Assembly: GCA_030765045.1 (NCBI GenBank)
Contig: CM060967.1
Span: forward strand, 164,558,751-164,622,750
DNA length: 64,000 nucleotides
Direction: 5' to 3'
Source of the DNA: Tenodera sinensis
Taxonomy: Eukaryota; Arthropoda; Insecta; Mantodea; Mantidae
Shown: positions 46,851-57,549 of the stretch, piece by piece
Layout: each line of letters opens with the position of its first letter
Position numbering within the stretch: position 1 is the first letter of the stretch
Position numbers and translations under genes: made by a program
The notes under the pieces: model-generated
What the model saw: the letters and a program-made list of their open reading frames with translations, nothing else
Databases searched by the model: none
What the model was told of the DNA's origin: nothing

Positions 46851-47498
46851 TAATCAAGTAGCTCTTCAATTGAGCATTTTTTCAAAACTCGATAGATGCC
46901 AAATTTTATGAAATTCAGTTATATATAGTATTGGCATAATTTTCACCTTCTGCATCATTCTGTGAAATCAGATTTTGCAAAATTCGATTCTTGTCCTGTG
47001 TAGAAGCTAGGTAATATCAGCAGTTTTTTCAAAACTCGATAGATGCACTTGCTCATTTAAAGCAAAGGTCGATAGATGCACTTTTATGATTTTATAATCC
47101 AAAGTGTAGCAACCTCAATTCTATGAAACGCATGTTGGCATTGACTGCCATCTCACTCTTGCGATTCTTGGAATTCTCAATCATTTCTGCAAGCTTTGTA
47201 CACTGCTGCTTCGTTGGAAATAACTGCGAACTCAGGTTGTGCACTTGGATTTCACATTAATTTCTGCAAGCTTTTTGTTCCATTTATATCTCGCCTTTAA
47301 CTGCAGAGGCCATATCGGCAACCTTGCCTATTGGCAATGATGTTACTCGTTTAACAGTGGGTTTTTCAGTCTTTGGGGGTTTTTATGCGTTGAATTCACA
47401 CACACATTCATTCATACTTCCAGACTCAGGGAAGGAAGAAGAATAATCTTGGCTGGAGAACTGCACTGTACTATGCACAATGGACAGGAGCTAAGATT
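46851..47498. other. No gene; short repeated phrase
   Basis: TTTTTTCAAAACTCGATAGATGC occurs twice as a near-identical phrase (around 46878 and 47027), and GTCGATAGATGCACTTTTATG again near 47068. This is a small local repetition of unknown meaning. Rest unassigned. Confidence 0.4.
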
Positions 47499-48101
47499 GT
47501 GAAACTACCAGTCGTAGAATGCTCGGGAGGTAGGAATTGCAAAAACAAGGAAAGGAAATCAAAATGCAAGTCAAGGAAAACTCATACTCCAGCAATTACA
47601 TGTTCAGATAGTCTCGAGTACACTCCACAAAATCCTAAAACTAAAGCTTCCAAGGAATCACAGGGGTGTCAAAAGTTAGATTATCTCTCCTGGCTAGAAA
47701 ATTGCACTTATCTGGGAATGCGCCAAAGGAAACCAGAGCAGGTGACAACATGAATGTTACAGAAGGGCATTACTGCTGCTATAAAGCAAGACATTAAGAA
47801 GTACAGATGTAGAGAAAGCCACTATGAAAGAGCAAAATCAATTAGAGGTTATTTACCTCCAGAACTTAATATCAGAAAAATGTGGACCAACTTCTGCAAT
47901 GAAAGAAGATTAAGAAATCTACCAGTCTGCTCATTGTCAAAATATAAAAACATATTTTACAATGTCTTCAATCTTTCATTCCGTACACCACACACTGACA
48001 CATGCTCAACCTGCAAAATGGGACTGATGAAGGTTAAGACAAGGGCAGATGTGGAAAAGAGAAACGAACTAAGAACCATGTACAGACTGCACAAGCACTA
48101 A
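47499..48101 (+). pseudogene. Transposase-like frame with one internal stop
   Basis: One continuous frame of 200 codons broken only by a TGA at 47751-47753. Part one is Lys/Cys-rich (CSGGRNCKNKERKSKCKSRK). Part two reads ESHYERAKSIRGYLPPELNI, RKMWTNFCNER, KYKNIFYNVFNLSFRTPHTD, TCSTCKMG. I recall a widespread, poorly characterised group of insect proteins with the series SHY.R.....YL...L.I..M+, Y+.IFN..FNLSF..P+.D.C..C, thought to be transposon-derived. I cannot name the superfamily with certainty. The stop after AEN... region is TGA at a codon where CGA or TGG could have mutated. The frame ends at 48101 after HKH, well short of a catalytic domain. No TIRs were found. Confidence 0.5.
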
Positions 48102-48699
48102 TAAAAGTGAAAGCTTACTTATTCATATTGTTTGAAATTTCTTTGTGTGTATTCAGTATGTTTATTATATGAATAAAACAAAATATATGTTATTGTGAAT
48201 ATAGCGGTACTTAGTTTCCAAGTCTATACCTAATAAAATAATCCTTATAAACGTTAATATGTTGGTTGTATAGTACATTATGTATTATAAAGAGGTGAAA
48301 ATAAATAAAAAATAATAAATGCCTAAATAAAAGCAACAAAAACAATAAATGACAAAAATAACAAAATTTCATGTCTTACTTTCTTGCTCACACAGAAAAG
48401 TTAATCAGCACATATCGGCTTTTGAAAAAAACTGCATTTTCAAACCCCAAATTTGCACCTGTTAAACTATGCCATTTGTTTCTTTTCACATTCAATGAGA
48501 CAGTATCAGGAAGGAGTGAGTGAGTGAGTGATTGGGGTTTAAGGGCCCGTCAACAGCTAGGTCATTAGAGCCCCATATCAGGAAGGAGAATTGAATGATT
48601 AATATATTTGCTGTGCTAACCAATTAGTATTGCCAATAAATAGAAAAAAACGTTTTTCTCAAAAACGCATTTTGTGCATCTATTGAGTTTTGAAAAAAC
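48102..48699. other. AT-rich; short GAGT-associated repeat
   Basis: At about 48513-48572 AGTGAGTGAGTGATTGGGG is followed by TTTAAGGGCCCGTCAACAGC and TAGGTCATTAGAG. The same phrase recurs diverged at 50740-50810 inside the HEXD intron, so GAGT units are part of a small dispersed repeat. Confidence 0.5.
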
Positions 48700-48860
48700 A
48701 CTCCTCAATTGTCCCCTCAATGAACTGACAAGGCTGAGTGCACCCCAGACAAGGTCTCCCAGCGGGAGACAATCTCTGCACCAGTACCAGGAATCGAACC
48801 CAGATCTCCCACTCTGTAAGCAGTGTGCTACCACCACACTAAGGAGACGACCCATAATAT
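48700..48860 (-). repeat. SINE-C copy, reversed
   Basis: Plus strand: GCTGAGTGCACCCCAGACAA, AGTACCAGGAATCGAACCC (reversed B-box) and ACCACACTAAGGAGACGAC (reversed head). Good agreement with 30478-30605 reversed. Confidence 0.75.
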
Positions 48861-48979
48861 TGAAGATTTTCAATTAAAGTGGTTATCTCTCTGTAAGGCC
48901 AGGAACTTAGTTACATCAATTTTCTGAGTACTTCCATTATTTCAAATGCTTGAACCTTGGGACTGGTATGTGAATCTCT

Positions 48980-49230
48980 TTACATTAATTAGTTTTATCA
49001 AAATTAAGAACAAGTTTATTTGCTTCAAACCATTTACACAGCTCATTTAATTTACTATCCAATTCTCTAAATCTATTATCGTCATCCCCAAAAGGGATTG
49101 TTAGCCCTAGCCTTTACTTTAAGTAAGAGAGATAAATGAGAAATGGTAGAGGGCCAAATGTTAATCCTTGTGGCACTCAATGACCTATTGTTTCCCCAGT
49201 TGGATAAGTGATTTTGCAATTTATACTCAT
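48980..49230 (-). pseudogene. LINE reverse-transcriptase palm fragment
   Basis: Minus-strand reading gives VPQGLTFGPLPFLIYLTYLK-like sequence with stops (typical VPQGS-LGPLLFLIYINDL). A shifted frame gives DNRFRELDSKLNELCKWFE, then ANKLVLNFDKTN (typical ....L...L..+..WF..NKL.LN..KT). The FADD box between them is destroyed. Jockey/CR1-type, dead. Confidence 0.65.
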
Positions 49231-49310
49231 TATTTTATTTCCACTCTTTGTTTTATAAGCAGCCTAGGGTGATGTTGATTAATCCAAGCTAAAACTAGGT
49301 GTAATTAGCT

Positions 49311-49534
49311 CTATAATCTTCGCAAAAGTTAAAGCCATATGGAGGCGGGCTGTACTGCAGACTCCAGTGAATCCTAAGCTTGTTCCCCCTACCAGCACTG
49401 CCGAATGTGGTACACGCATCTCACACGCTCTTATGTACAGAACCTCTGCTGGTACACGCACTGCGCTTGGCAACAGCGCGCCGCTTGAGCATTGGCCAGC
49501 ATTCACACGCCTTTAACTTTTGCGAGCAGTATAG
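49311..49534. mobile_element. MITE with Tc1/mariner-like ends
   Basis: Perfect 14-bp inverted arms CGCAAAAGTTAAAG (49321-49334) and CTTTAACTTTTGCG (49511-49524), extended outward to CTATA at both ends. About 224 bp, no coding. The end sequence resembles mariner-type TIRs (C-AAA-TTAAAG). It ends 400 bp before the first recognised HEXD exon. Confidence 0.6.
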
Positions 49535-49937
49535 TGGCGTGCTGAGCATTATCTACTTCCTTCTGATCTAAAGTGGATATTTTGCATGCTTTTATTAAGG
49601 TATTTGTAAGTGTTAAAATCATTGAAACTGTTCAGAACATTCTTGAAATGCTTTGTCAATATTTTAATTATTTTGGCTGTCCATTTTGAAAGAGAATTGT
49701 TCATAAATACTAGACAATGCTTTTCAATACAATCATTCTGATGAAATAAGAAAATGTCATCTCTATGCTTTTAATTAATTTTTAAACAATGTAAATTTCA
49801 AAGAAAATATTGGAATGCATCTGTATCACATAGGAGAACACATGTTTTTGTATGTCTTCCTTTGTTAGACTCAGGAACTACAAGATAAGTAAAGTATACT
49901 GGGCATTAACATGCTTTTTGGCACCTTTATGTTTCAG

Positions 49938-49992
49938 GCTTGTTCATCTAGATTTAAAAGGAGCACCTCCAAAAATCTCCTATCTTGCACAG
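49938..49992 (+). CDS. HEXD: Hexosaminidase D, exon (N-terminal strand 1)
   Basis: A 55-bp exon between an acceptor (TTTATGTTTCAG, ending 49937) and a donor (GTAAGC from 49993). The first base completes a codon from an upstream exon; the rest reads LVHLDLKGAPPKISYLAQ. This is the opening of the GH20-like TIM barrel in hexosaminidase D, which removes terminal N-acetylhexosamine (with a preference for GalNAc in vertebrates) and is nucleocytoplasmic in mammals. It ends in phase 0 and joins directly to 53791. The vertebrate protein has only a short leader before this strand, so little coding is missing upstream, but that exon was not identified. Symbol given by family resemblance. Confidence 0.9.
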
Positions 49993-51269
49993 GTAAGCTA
50001 CTTAATAAACACTCTGTGGATTCTGTACTAACATAGTGTTAAACATCTTTGCAGTTCTTTAATGAGCAACTCCGATCATGTAGAGCTGAGTGCTTGAAAT
50101 TGTGCCAACTAATGCACAGTGGTGTATGTTGGTAAGGAAATATTAAAGCACTTCTATCATGTCCAGTCCCCACCCCTTACCTAGCTCTACCACTCCACTT
50201 AATGGTTGCTTTACTGCTCCCTTTTTCTTCACTCCTGCCCATGAGACCAACCAGTGTTCATTCGTTAATGTTTGAGTGGCTGACTTTTGACATTAAACCA
50301 ATACAAGACAAACTCATACAGGGGTTGATTTGTACCATCCTTGCAAAGCATGCTTTCCAGCCACCTAGGTAAAATGTGTTTTTAGCTGTTTTTATGATAA
50401 TTTAAATTATTTATTTTTATAATTTGTTATATATTATATAATTTTGTAAATTTATCTTAAAATTTTTCTGTAAAGTATGTTGTATGTATGAATGTGTAGA
50501 ATAAATAAATTTTAAAGATCTGGCATATTAGCCCTGGTGTAAGTAATTAGGTGCCAGGGTTATTATACAGATTTTTATTTTATTTTATTTTATTTTATTT
50601 TTAGGTAAAATGTTTGTGTACTCCTCCCTTTTTTGTGCTCACCTAGTCCTGAGCGCTGTTTATAGGCTAATCCATATAGTTTGAACTTGAATTCAAACCA
50701 ATAGGAGATTTATTCACCCAGGGCTAGTGTAGAACATGGGAGTGAGTGACTTAGTGAGCGAGTGGGTGGAGTTTAACGGCCTGTTAACAACTAGATCATT
50801 TTGGCATGTGTAGAACATGGATGATAAAGAAATTCTGCCAACATTAAAATAAAAGCTGTACATTATAATGGTTGTATCTTCAAATAGCTAAACATGAATA
50901 TTTATCCCAGAGATAAACACCTTTAAAGGTTAGCAGTTAAATAACTGCCAATCCTAATTAAGCTTTGTCGTATTGAAAGACACTTTCATTTTCTTAAAAA
51001 TATTTTTGTTATAAGCTGTGATAAGTTCACAAGTGCGGAAGTAAACACCACTTGCATTTGTATTTGTGAGTACGTATACAAATGGTTCAAGATACAGCCT
51101 ATTTGTGTGTCCGACAGATGATCACATAGGAACAGACTATTAGTAAACTCAGCTGCATGTTGGAAATATCAACTTGTATAAACCATGCTGCAATACAATG
51201 TGGGACTTAGAAATATTCTGCTCTCCTAATGCACTCAGTTATTTTTTCCATGATTTAACATTGAGTTAG
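49993..51269. other. HEXD intron, left part
   Basis: AT-rich. Contains a TTTTA repeat (50573-50602), an AATAAA-rich patch near 50500 that could be an old LINE 3' end, and the GAGT-associated repeat at 50735-50815. Confidence 0.5.
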
Positions 51270-51425
51270 TACACAAGACTACTTATCTCAAGGTTGTGGG
51301 TTCAAATCCGCCCCAGACCGATGGTTTTTAAGTGTGCTTAAAAACGACAGCAATTCCGGCACACCGGCGATGCTCATGTGATCCTGGCAATTGACAGCAT
51401 CGTTAAATAACAAAATAATTTTTTT
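51270..51425 (+). repeat. SINE-F copy, internal deletion
   Basis: GGGTTCAAATCCGCCCCAGACC, here split as GGTTGTGGGTTCAAATCC and GCCCCAGACCGATGG, then TTAAGTGTGCTTAAAAACG and the tail TGATCCTGGCAATTGACAGC. Matches 14148-14350 with about 50 bp missing. Confidence 0.75.
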
Positions 51426-52367
51426 AATACACAAGAATGTTTTAACCCTTTGGTATCTTATTTAAATACCCTCATGGCTACCTAAGAAATCTGATTTAAA
51501 TCCTTGTACAGCTGTGCAAGTGCATTGTGGAGTTATAAATTCATATAAAGTCAACTAATATATAATTTCTTTCCTTAAACTTTGCATGCATAATTCTGGA
51601 AGCTATTTTTTGATTACCTATGTGATTATTAGGTGTGATAGATCTCAAAGCAGTTCTCTAAATGAAGGACGACATAACTATTTTTGTATTGCTAAGAACT
51701 TTCACTGTTTTTCCTGCTATTGTAGCTTGCAGTCTGCTTTTATTTTTTCTTGTAGGTTGCTGGAACTTGCATTGGAAAAGGGGCATTTGTTTTAATTTGC
51801 AATTGCAATGGGATGAAGGTCAACCTCTGATATTAAACTAAGGTAGTGTAAGACTTTGAAGCAGCTAATGAGCAACATTAGTTCAAAAGTCTATGTAGTT
51901 TTAGTAATCATCTCATGAAATAGAATGAAATAATTGAAGAAGCACATGCTAGAAGACAGAAAAGTATTTTTTGTAACCTTTGGCTGTGTGTCGCATTAGG
52001 AAACAAACCTGATCATATACCATAAATTCACATCTCCCATTTGCTTTTGGTATGCAAAAGGACAATTTGGTTTTTTAACCTCCTCTCTGGGTGTCTGACA
52101 TTTCCTTGTTCTCAGCTTGCCTGTTGCTGTAATGTCAGAAGCTTGGTGTTTCATCCAGTAGGAAATAAACATCTTTGTTATGCTTCATTTCATGTACAAC
52201 ATATTCATTGTAGACCATGATTTATACTCACCACATTTCAGTACAACAGATGGCATAAGCATTCTCATGGTACTAACAGCATTAGTTTTTCAGTTATTAG
52301 TATTCTGAAGTGGTACAGAAATCCTTGGAATGCCACCTAATTGTTAAAAATGTACATAGATGTAGCT
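51426..52367. other. HEXD intron, nothing recognised
   Basis: Short frames only; ordinary AT-rich intron sequence. Confidence 0.5.
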
Positions 52368-52530
52368 TTTGAGAGGTAGAATTGGAACTGAAAAATTCAA
52401 TACCACAGCTGGGATTTAAACCACAGACCCTCTGCTTACCGGCCAGATGGTCTAACCATTTAAGCTACTGTAACAACCTGCCATATTGACGTTGAATTTT
52501 TCATAAATTTGTTGGCATAAATAAATAAGG
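52368..52530 (-). repeat. SINE-G copy
   Basis: The plus strand shows GAGAGGTAGAATTGGAACTG, GGGATTTAAACCACAGACCC (reversed B-box) and CTAACCATTTAAGCTAC (reversed A-box), then AACCTGCCATATTGACG. Related copies are at 53568, 60335 and 62003. Confidence 0.75.
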
Positions 52531-52808
52531 TGTATCTTTTCATGAGCTAGTAAAACTGATGTGAATCTAAATTATGATGAAAACAGAGTTGGATTGAAAC
52601 ACTTAATATCACTTAATAAGTCTTGACTGGTTTCAAGAGCTAAACTTGCTCCCATCATCAGAATTAACCAACTGGTTCTTGTTGATGTTTGATGTTTGGC
52701 TGGGCTATTGTTTCAGTCCGACTCAGTTTACATTATAATTTAAATAAGATGTAGTTTTATTGACCAGTGTCCTATGTCAGTATCCTTCATGAGTACAGCT
52801 CATCATAT

Positions 52809-53480
52809 TGTGACAAAAATGACGACAGAGTCCAATTACTTTTTTGATCACTTTATTTTCTTCTAAACTGAAACAAAAACACAGTTCTCTTTTACCATTT
52901 TTAACATAGTCAACAGTTCTTTGTGATCTTACAAATCACAGCTGTTCTATCTTCTCATAGCCTTGAGACACACTTTCCTGTCTTTCTTTAATCTCTCTTC
53001 TCACACAAACAGCTGGTGTTGATGATACAGTCACTCATCACTCACTAAAACTGCTTCAATTCAAGACTTTGGTACAATGTGTCAATATCCAAACTGTCTC
53101 TGTCTACACATACAGATCTCTCACAATGATGAATATGCCTGCACACACAAACACTAACACTGCTAACACCTGTCTTGGTCAGCACTCTCTCTTCCATCAC
53201 ATAAAGCTACTCTTCCCTTTTGTTTCACAGAAACTGCCTTCTCTTGCCGCTTGCAAGCTAATGATAGGTGAGAATGGTGTAGCACGGATTTTTCTAGAAA
53301 TTCCCCTTTTTCTCAAACCTTCTTCAGCAGCCAGAAATCTTGTGAACACACTCAAAACACTTTGTTGTCTCACTTCATTGTTAGGTGTTTACTCGGTGCC
53401 CGGTGGAGTGATGTAGCTTGACCTTGGCTTGCCTTGATGTGTTGCCGCCATTGTCTGCCAACTTCACAATACAAAGTGCA
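52809..53480 (-). mobile_element. LTR-like block B, in HEXD intron
   Basis: Antisense to HEXD. On the minus strand the 3' end reads GAAAATAAAGTGATC (AATAAA at plus 52849-52857 region), then GACTCTGTCGTC and TTTTGTCACA, aligning by eye with blocks A and C over about 350 bp. The 5' limit near 53480 is approximate. The 115-codon plus-strand frame at 53069-53416 is antisense to this block and not a gene. No internal retrotransposon coding: perhaps a solo LTR. Confidence 0.6.
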
Positions 53481-53567
53481 TGGTTTAATAAACATGTGTT
53501 ATTATTTATTTATGCCAACAAACTTACTGTTGGTGTTTTTAAACACATAAGCCATGTGTGGGCAATG

Positions 53568-53745
53568 TTTGAGAGGTAGAATTGGAACTGAAATATTCAA
53601 TGCCACAGCTAGGATTTGAACCACAGACCCTCCACTTACTAAGTGGGTGCTCTAACCATTAAGCTAATGTGACAACCTGCCAGAATGACATAGAATTCTC
53701 CAACTGATTTGTATTTCTCCTGGTAAACCACAAAGGCAGTCTCAT
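53568..53745 (-). repeat. SINE-G copy
   Basis: GAGAGGTAGAATTGGAACTG start, reversed B-box GGATTTGAACCACAGACCC, reversed A-box TAACCATTAAGCTAATGTG, then the ACATAGAATTCTCCAACTG end. It lies only 45 bp upstream of the next HEXD exon. Confidence 0.75.
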
Positions 53746-53790
53746 ATATTTGTTTAGTAGAGTAACACCATTCTTATTTTGATGTTTCAG

Positions 53791-54120
53791 TTGTTTCCTC
53801 TGCTTCGTGAATGGGGCGCGACAGGCTTATTGATAGAATGGGAAGACACATTTCCCTATGTGAGAGAACTTCTGCCAATTGGATCAAATGGTCCGACAAG
53901 CGTGGCTGGAGCATATACCGCAGAAGAGGCTCATGAGCTGCTAAAACTGGCTGCAGATGTAGGACTGACAGTTATGCCACTTGTGCAGACTATAGGGCAT
54001 CTGGAATTTGTTTTGAAACATGATAAGTGGAGAGGACTGCGTGAAGTGGAGGGCTATCCAAGCTCCATGTGTCCATCACATCAGGATGCTGTGCCCCTTG
54101 CAACATCCCTCATTAAACAG
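53791..54120 (+). CDS. HEXD: Hexosaminidase D, exon (barrel strands 2-4)
   Basis: A 330-bp, 110-codon exon after acceptor TTTGATGTTTCAG and before donor GTATCC. It starts LFPLLREWGATGLLIEWEDT and continues FPYVRELLPI; the middle has AYTAEEAHELLKLAADVGLT and VMPLVQTIGHLEFVLKHDKW; it ends DAVPLATSLIKQ. The G-A-GLLIE-EDTFPY and PL-QT-GH-EF-LKH series is characteristic of hexosaminidase D, where the second forms part of the sugar-binding pocket. No stop or frameshift, strong coding character, phase 0 at both ends. A Met just upstream in the intron is not a real start. This is the firmest protein-coding segment in the window. Confidence 0.95.
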
Positions 54121-54801
54121 GTATCCTTTTTAATTTGGAAAGTACATTTTTCATGTGTAGAATATAGTTCATATCCTATGCATTCCTATATGAGTCATTT
54201 TTTTAAACAGAAACTAATGTGAATAGTTTGCCTTTGAAGTGATGATATTGAAACAGTATATATATATACAAGGTGTTAGGGGTATGAGTGTGCAGACTTC
54301 AAAGGCAACTTCCTGGCGTTAAACTGAAACATAAATTCCTATACCATTTTCCTCTATAGTGCATAGTTTCATAAATAAAAATTAAAACTGGTCATAAGTG
54401 TGATTGCAAATATGTCCCCACTCCGTTATCGTCTACTTCTGCAGTTAGAACAGCGAGGTAGAGCTACAAAAGATGCATTATTTATGTCTTTACCATATGT
54501 TGCTAAAATGATTTGTTTAGCCACAAAATGATATGAAAGAACTGGATTCCAGCTTGTCTATTGGAATAAAGTTGTGGGCATGCGCTTGGCAACCCTGCAA
54601 CATTAGTCCGTGAGAAATGCAGAAAGTGAGAATGTTGACGGTACAACTACTCCTGCGACATCTGTGCACAACAGCAGGTTCTGCCAGTGCTTCAGGTGCA
54701 TTAAATGCATTCAGAACTATGGCAGTCTTTACAAATCAAGAGTAATTAGATATGCTTCTTGCTTAGGGCAAAACCGATTGCAACACACGTGAAGCGCTAC
54801 G

Positions 54802-54948
54802 CTTGATGATTTTCGCACACGTGTGTTTGAAGCAGCCCTAGAGATTGAGCAGAACACAGAAGCTCTAACAAGGGTAGAGCAAAATTGGCTAAGAAAATGC
54901 GATGCCTGCATAGATTCTCACGGAGCACATTTTGAACATCTGCTGTAA
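54802..54948 (+). pseudogene. Transposase C-terminal remnant
   Basis: The 48-residue end of a frame reads LDDFRTRVFEAALEIEQNTE, then ALTRVEQNWLRKCDACIDSH and GAHFEHLL, stop. The pattern L..R+..A...I......+V...+..R...C+...G.HFEHLL closes many arthropod Tc1/mariner-superfamily transposases (DDE_3 type). Upstream coding is scrambled and no DDE triad is visible, so mobility would need enzyme from another copy. Confidence 0.6.
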
Positions 54949-54995
54949 AAGACATCTTGTTGAGTTTGCAGTTATTGATCATTAATAATAATCTT

Positions 54996-55108
54996 TTTCT
55001 TTTTCTTCTTCTTCCTCTTATTCTTCTTCTTCTTCTTCTTCCTCCTCCTCCTCCTTCTTCTTCTTCTTCTTGTTCATCTTCTTCTTCTTCTTCTTCTTCT
55101 TCTTCACA
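54996..55108 (+). repeat. (CTT)n/(CCT)n microsatellite
   Basis: TTC and TCC triplets with one GTTCATC break, inside the Tc1/mariner-like element. Confidence 0.95.
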
Positions 55109-55699
55109 TCTTAGGCCATCTAGGCTGTTCCAGCTCCAAAGTCGTGTTCTTTATAATAGATTTTCCTGTTTAGCAAAAGGTGGCTGTTTTTAATTACACA
55201 ATTACACGAATAAGGTATTCCCATACTTAACATTTGAAGTTGCTATCTTTGATCATCCGGCCTGTGTTGCCACACTGTGCAGATAATCTATTCAATAATG
55301 TTGGATTATCTCCTTTAACTTTCAAGATAGATGGAGTTGTTATTGGACTTTATTATTAGTCATATTTGGATCTCCCAGCATGCGAAGTCTGCGCACTCAT
55401 ACCCCTAACACCCTGTATATATACACACGAAATAGTCATAAAATGATGTCACAAGTAAGCATAAATAAGCAAGAAAATATTCAAACACATCACCTTAGCG
55501 ACACTGTGATATACTCTCTCTTGGCCCGCCATCTTTGAAGAGAACAGACGTCTTTTCTATGTGCAGTTCAAATAAATGATTGTTGAATAATAACTGAATA
55601 TTAGTGGACCAAGGTTTAGAAGTAAGGAAATTATTATTGACCAATTTGACTATGAAAAGATAAATCATGCAATTCGCATTAATACAATACAATTAAATC

Positions 55700-56095
55700 G
55701 AGATACAAGAAGATAGACCATGCGTTTAGCAAAATTTTGCTGAATATTTCAATACAAAATCTCGATCATGCTAAGAAAAACAAATTAGTAAAACTAAGGA
55801 ATAGCCTAATACTCAAAGGGGAGGATTTGGTGAGATACATCAAATTGCTGAGATTGAGGTGGTTATGGTACATTGAAAGGATGGAAGATGGAAGAGTTCC
55901 TTAAAATTTACTGCATAATGACATAATAGGGGTGAGAAGGGGAAGACCGAGAATGAGGTGGCAACAGGATGTGGAACAGGACATGAAAAACATGGGAATA
56001 AGAGGCTGGAAGGAGATAGCACAGGAGGTGAATGGAGGAGAATTGTGAAGGAGGCCAAAACTCATAACGGGTTGTAGCGCCAACTAGATAGAAGA
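55700..56095 (+). pseudogene. LINE pol C-terminal domain, HEXD intron
   Basis: The frame reads LLRLRWLWYIERMEDGRVP, a stop near 55900, then RRGRPRMRWQQDVEQDMKNM and GIRGWKEIAQEVNGGEL, stop. It is the same class of LINE tail as 44206-44471 (L+W..H..RM-D-R+P; GRP+.RW..D+..D+...G.R.W...A), but a different lineage by sequence. Broken and 5'-truncated. Confidence 0.75.
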
Positions 56096-56699
56096 AGTTA
56101 TAAATTGTGCTAAGATTCAAAGACTGTTTTAATCTACAAAGGTGCAAATAAAAATTCAACAAACAAAGAAATTGAGTGTAATAATTCATCTCGCCTGTAC
56201 CACGACCCAAGATAGTAAAAGAGTCATCAATAACTTCCATCATAACATAAGATTCAACAACAAAGCCAATGATAACATCTTCAAAAAGAACAAGCACTAA
56301 TATAATAATGATCATAAAGTAAATTTATGGATAAAACATTCCTAATAAATAACATGGAGGACCTAAGAGCAAAAGTCAATGAGTCAACTCTTTACAATAG
56401 AAATCGCAAGATTTAATAACTTTTACAGATAAAATGCACATGTATATAAACAAAGATTTTGTTACAGATTTAGGTGACAGAATATCTGTAATGGAATAAT
56501 GAGCTAATTTCTTTGAGTCATTATTTTAGATTTCTTGCTGCCCTTTAAAATGGATAATAGTGACGTGTTCCATTTTATCCTGGCACCATTCAGATAACTT
56601 ATACAAGATAAAGCAAAGCATCTGCACATATATTTTCTTTTTTATAATTTATAGAAGTAGAAATGTATACAGGTAGAACTTAATGCATTGAATTATGTA
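56096..56699. other. HEXD intron, nothing recognised
   Basis: AT-rich with no domain. Confidence 0.5.
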
Positions 56700-57150
56700 A
56701 CTTCTTTTGTAATATGCTTGCCTCTCGTTCCCAAAATCGCAAGTTCAAACCCGGCAGAGGGCGATGGACTTTTTCTCTTCTTCTTCTCCATCTGATTACC
56801 CTCTCTGTATGGAGGACTTGTACCCCCTAGGACTTACAAGCCTGTGCCTGTGGTGGAGCAGACAAACCTATGAACCAGACAGAGTAAAGATCTGAAAGTG
56901 GTTGGTCAGCCCAGCCCCAGGTATGAGAGTGAGGAACAGGATGATATGAAATGTAGGGGGAATGGATGATTAGAATTGTGATGATGAAGCAGTTGGTGTA
57001 ATGAGTGGCTGGGGAAAGCCAGAGAACCCAGAGAAAATCTGTCCAGACGCCACTTCATCCATCATGAGTACCACATGCAGGTCACTGGGATCGAACCTAG
57101 GTCGCCCTTGTGATAGGCAAACGGTCTAATCGCTCGGCCACAGTGTCAAC
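56700..57150 (-). repeat. SINE-E copy with opposing tRNA-like head
   Basis: At 56705-56770 a plus-strand head (GTAATATGCTTGCCTCTCG, AAGTTCAAACCCGG) is visible. From about 56830 to 57150 a SINE-E copy runs on the minus strand, ending in reversed B-box GGGATCGAACCTAGG. The two tRNA-like ends face each other. Confidence 0.65.
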
Positions 57151-57284
57151 CTGATGGATTGTTTGGAAGGGAAGTAAAGCTGTTGGTCCCAAGTCTTAGA
57201 TTTACAGCGTGTTAAAGAATCTCAAGCTGATTAAGAGACCTCTGAGCAAAATTTTTTTGGTAGTGCTTAAGGCCTGCTTTTACT

Positions 57285-57500
57285 ACTACAGTACCACAGG
57301 CGGTGACACAGATAATACATGGAATGAAGATGGAGCACTGGTGGAATGAGATGGTGGGGGAAACCGGAGAACCCTGAGGAAACCCGCCCCAGCGCCTCTT
57401 TGTTCATCACGAATCCCACATACAGTTGCCTGGGACCGAACCTGGGCCACTTTGGTGAAAAGCAAATGGTCTAACCACTCAGCTATAGCACGGCCTCAAC
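57285..57500 (-). repeat. SINE-E-related copy
   Basis: GGTGGGGGAAACCGGAGAAC, CCCGCCCCAGCGCC and reversed B-box GGGACCGAACCTGGGCC, then reversed head TCTAACCACTCAGCTATAGC. Confidence 0.65.
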
Positions 57501-57549
57501 CATTTCTGAGGTGGAGACAGTCATTACCTCTGATGGTAGGGTGATGATG

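Larger units (their letters stand above)
54261..55423 (+). mobile_element. Tc1/mariner-like element with 40-bp TIRs
   Basis: TIRs 54261-54300 and 55384-55423 agree at 38 of 40 bases: TATATATACA-GGTGTTAGG, then GGTATGAGTG-GCAGACTTC. The TATA-rich edges fit a TA target site. The 1.16-kb interior holds a C-terminal transposase remnant (54802-54948) and a CTT/CCT microsatellite (54996-55108). Non-autonomous; it lies in the HEXD intron in sense orientation. The near-identity of the ends suggests fairly recent movement relative to other repeats here. Confidence 0.85.

Noticed and set aside
53069..53416. 115-codon plus-strand frame upstream of a HEXD exon
   Set aside because: Antisense to LTR-like block B and unrelated to hexosaminidase D; HEXD exon joins do not need it.
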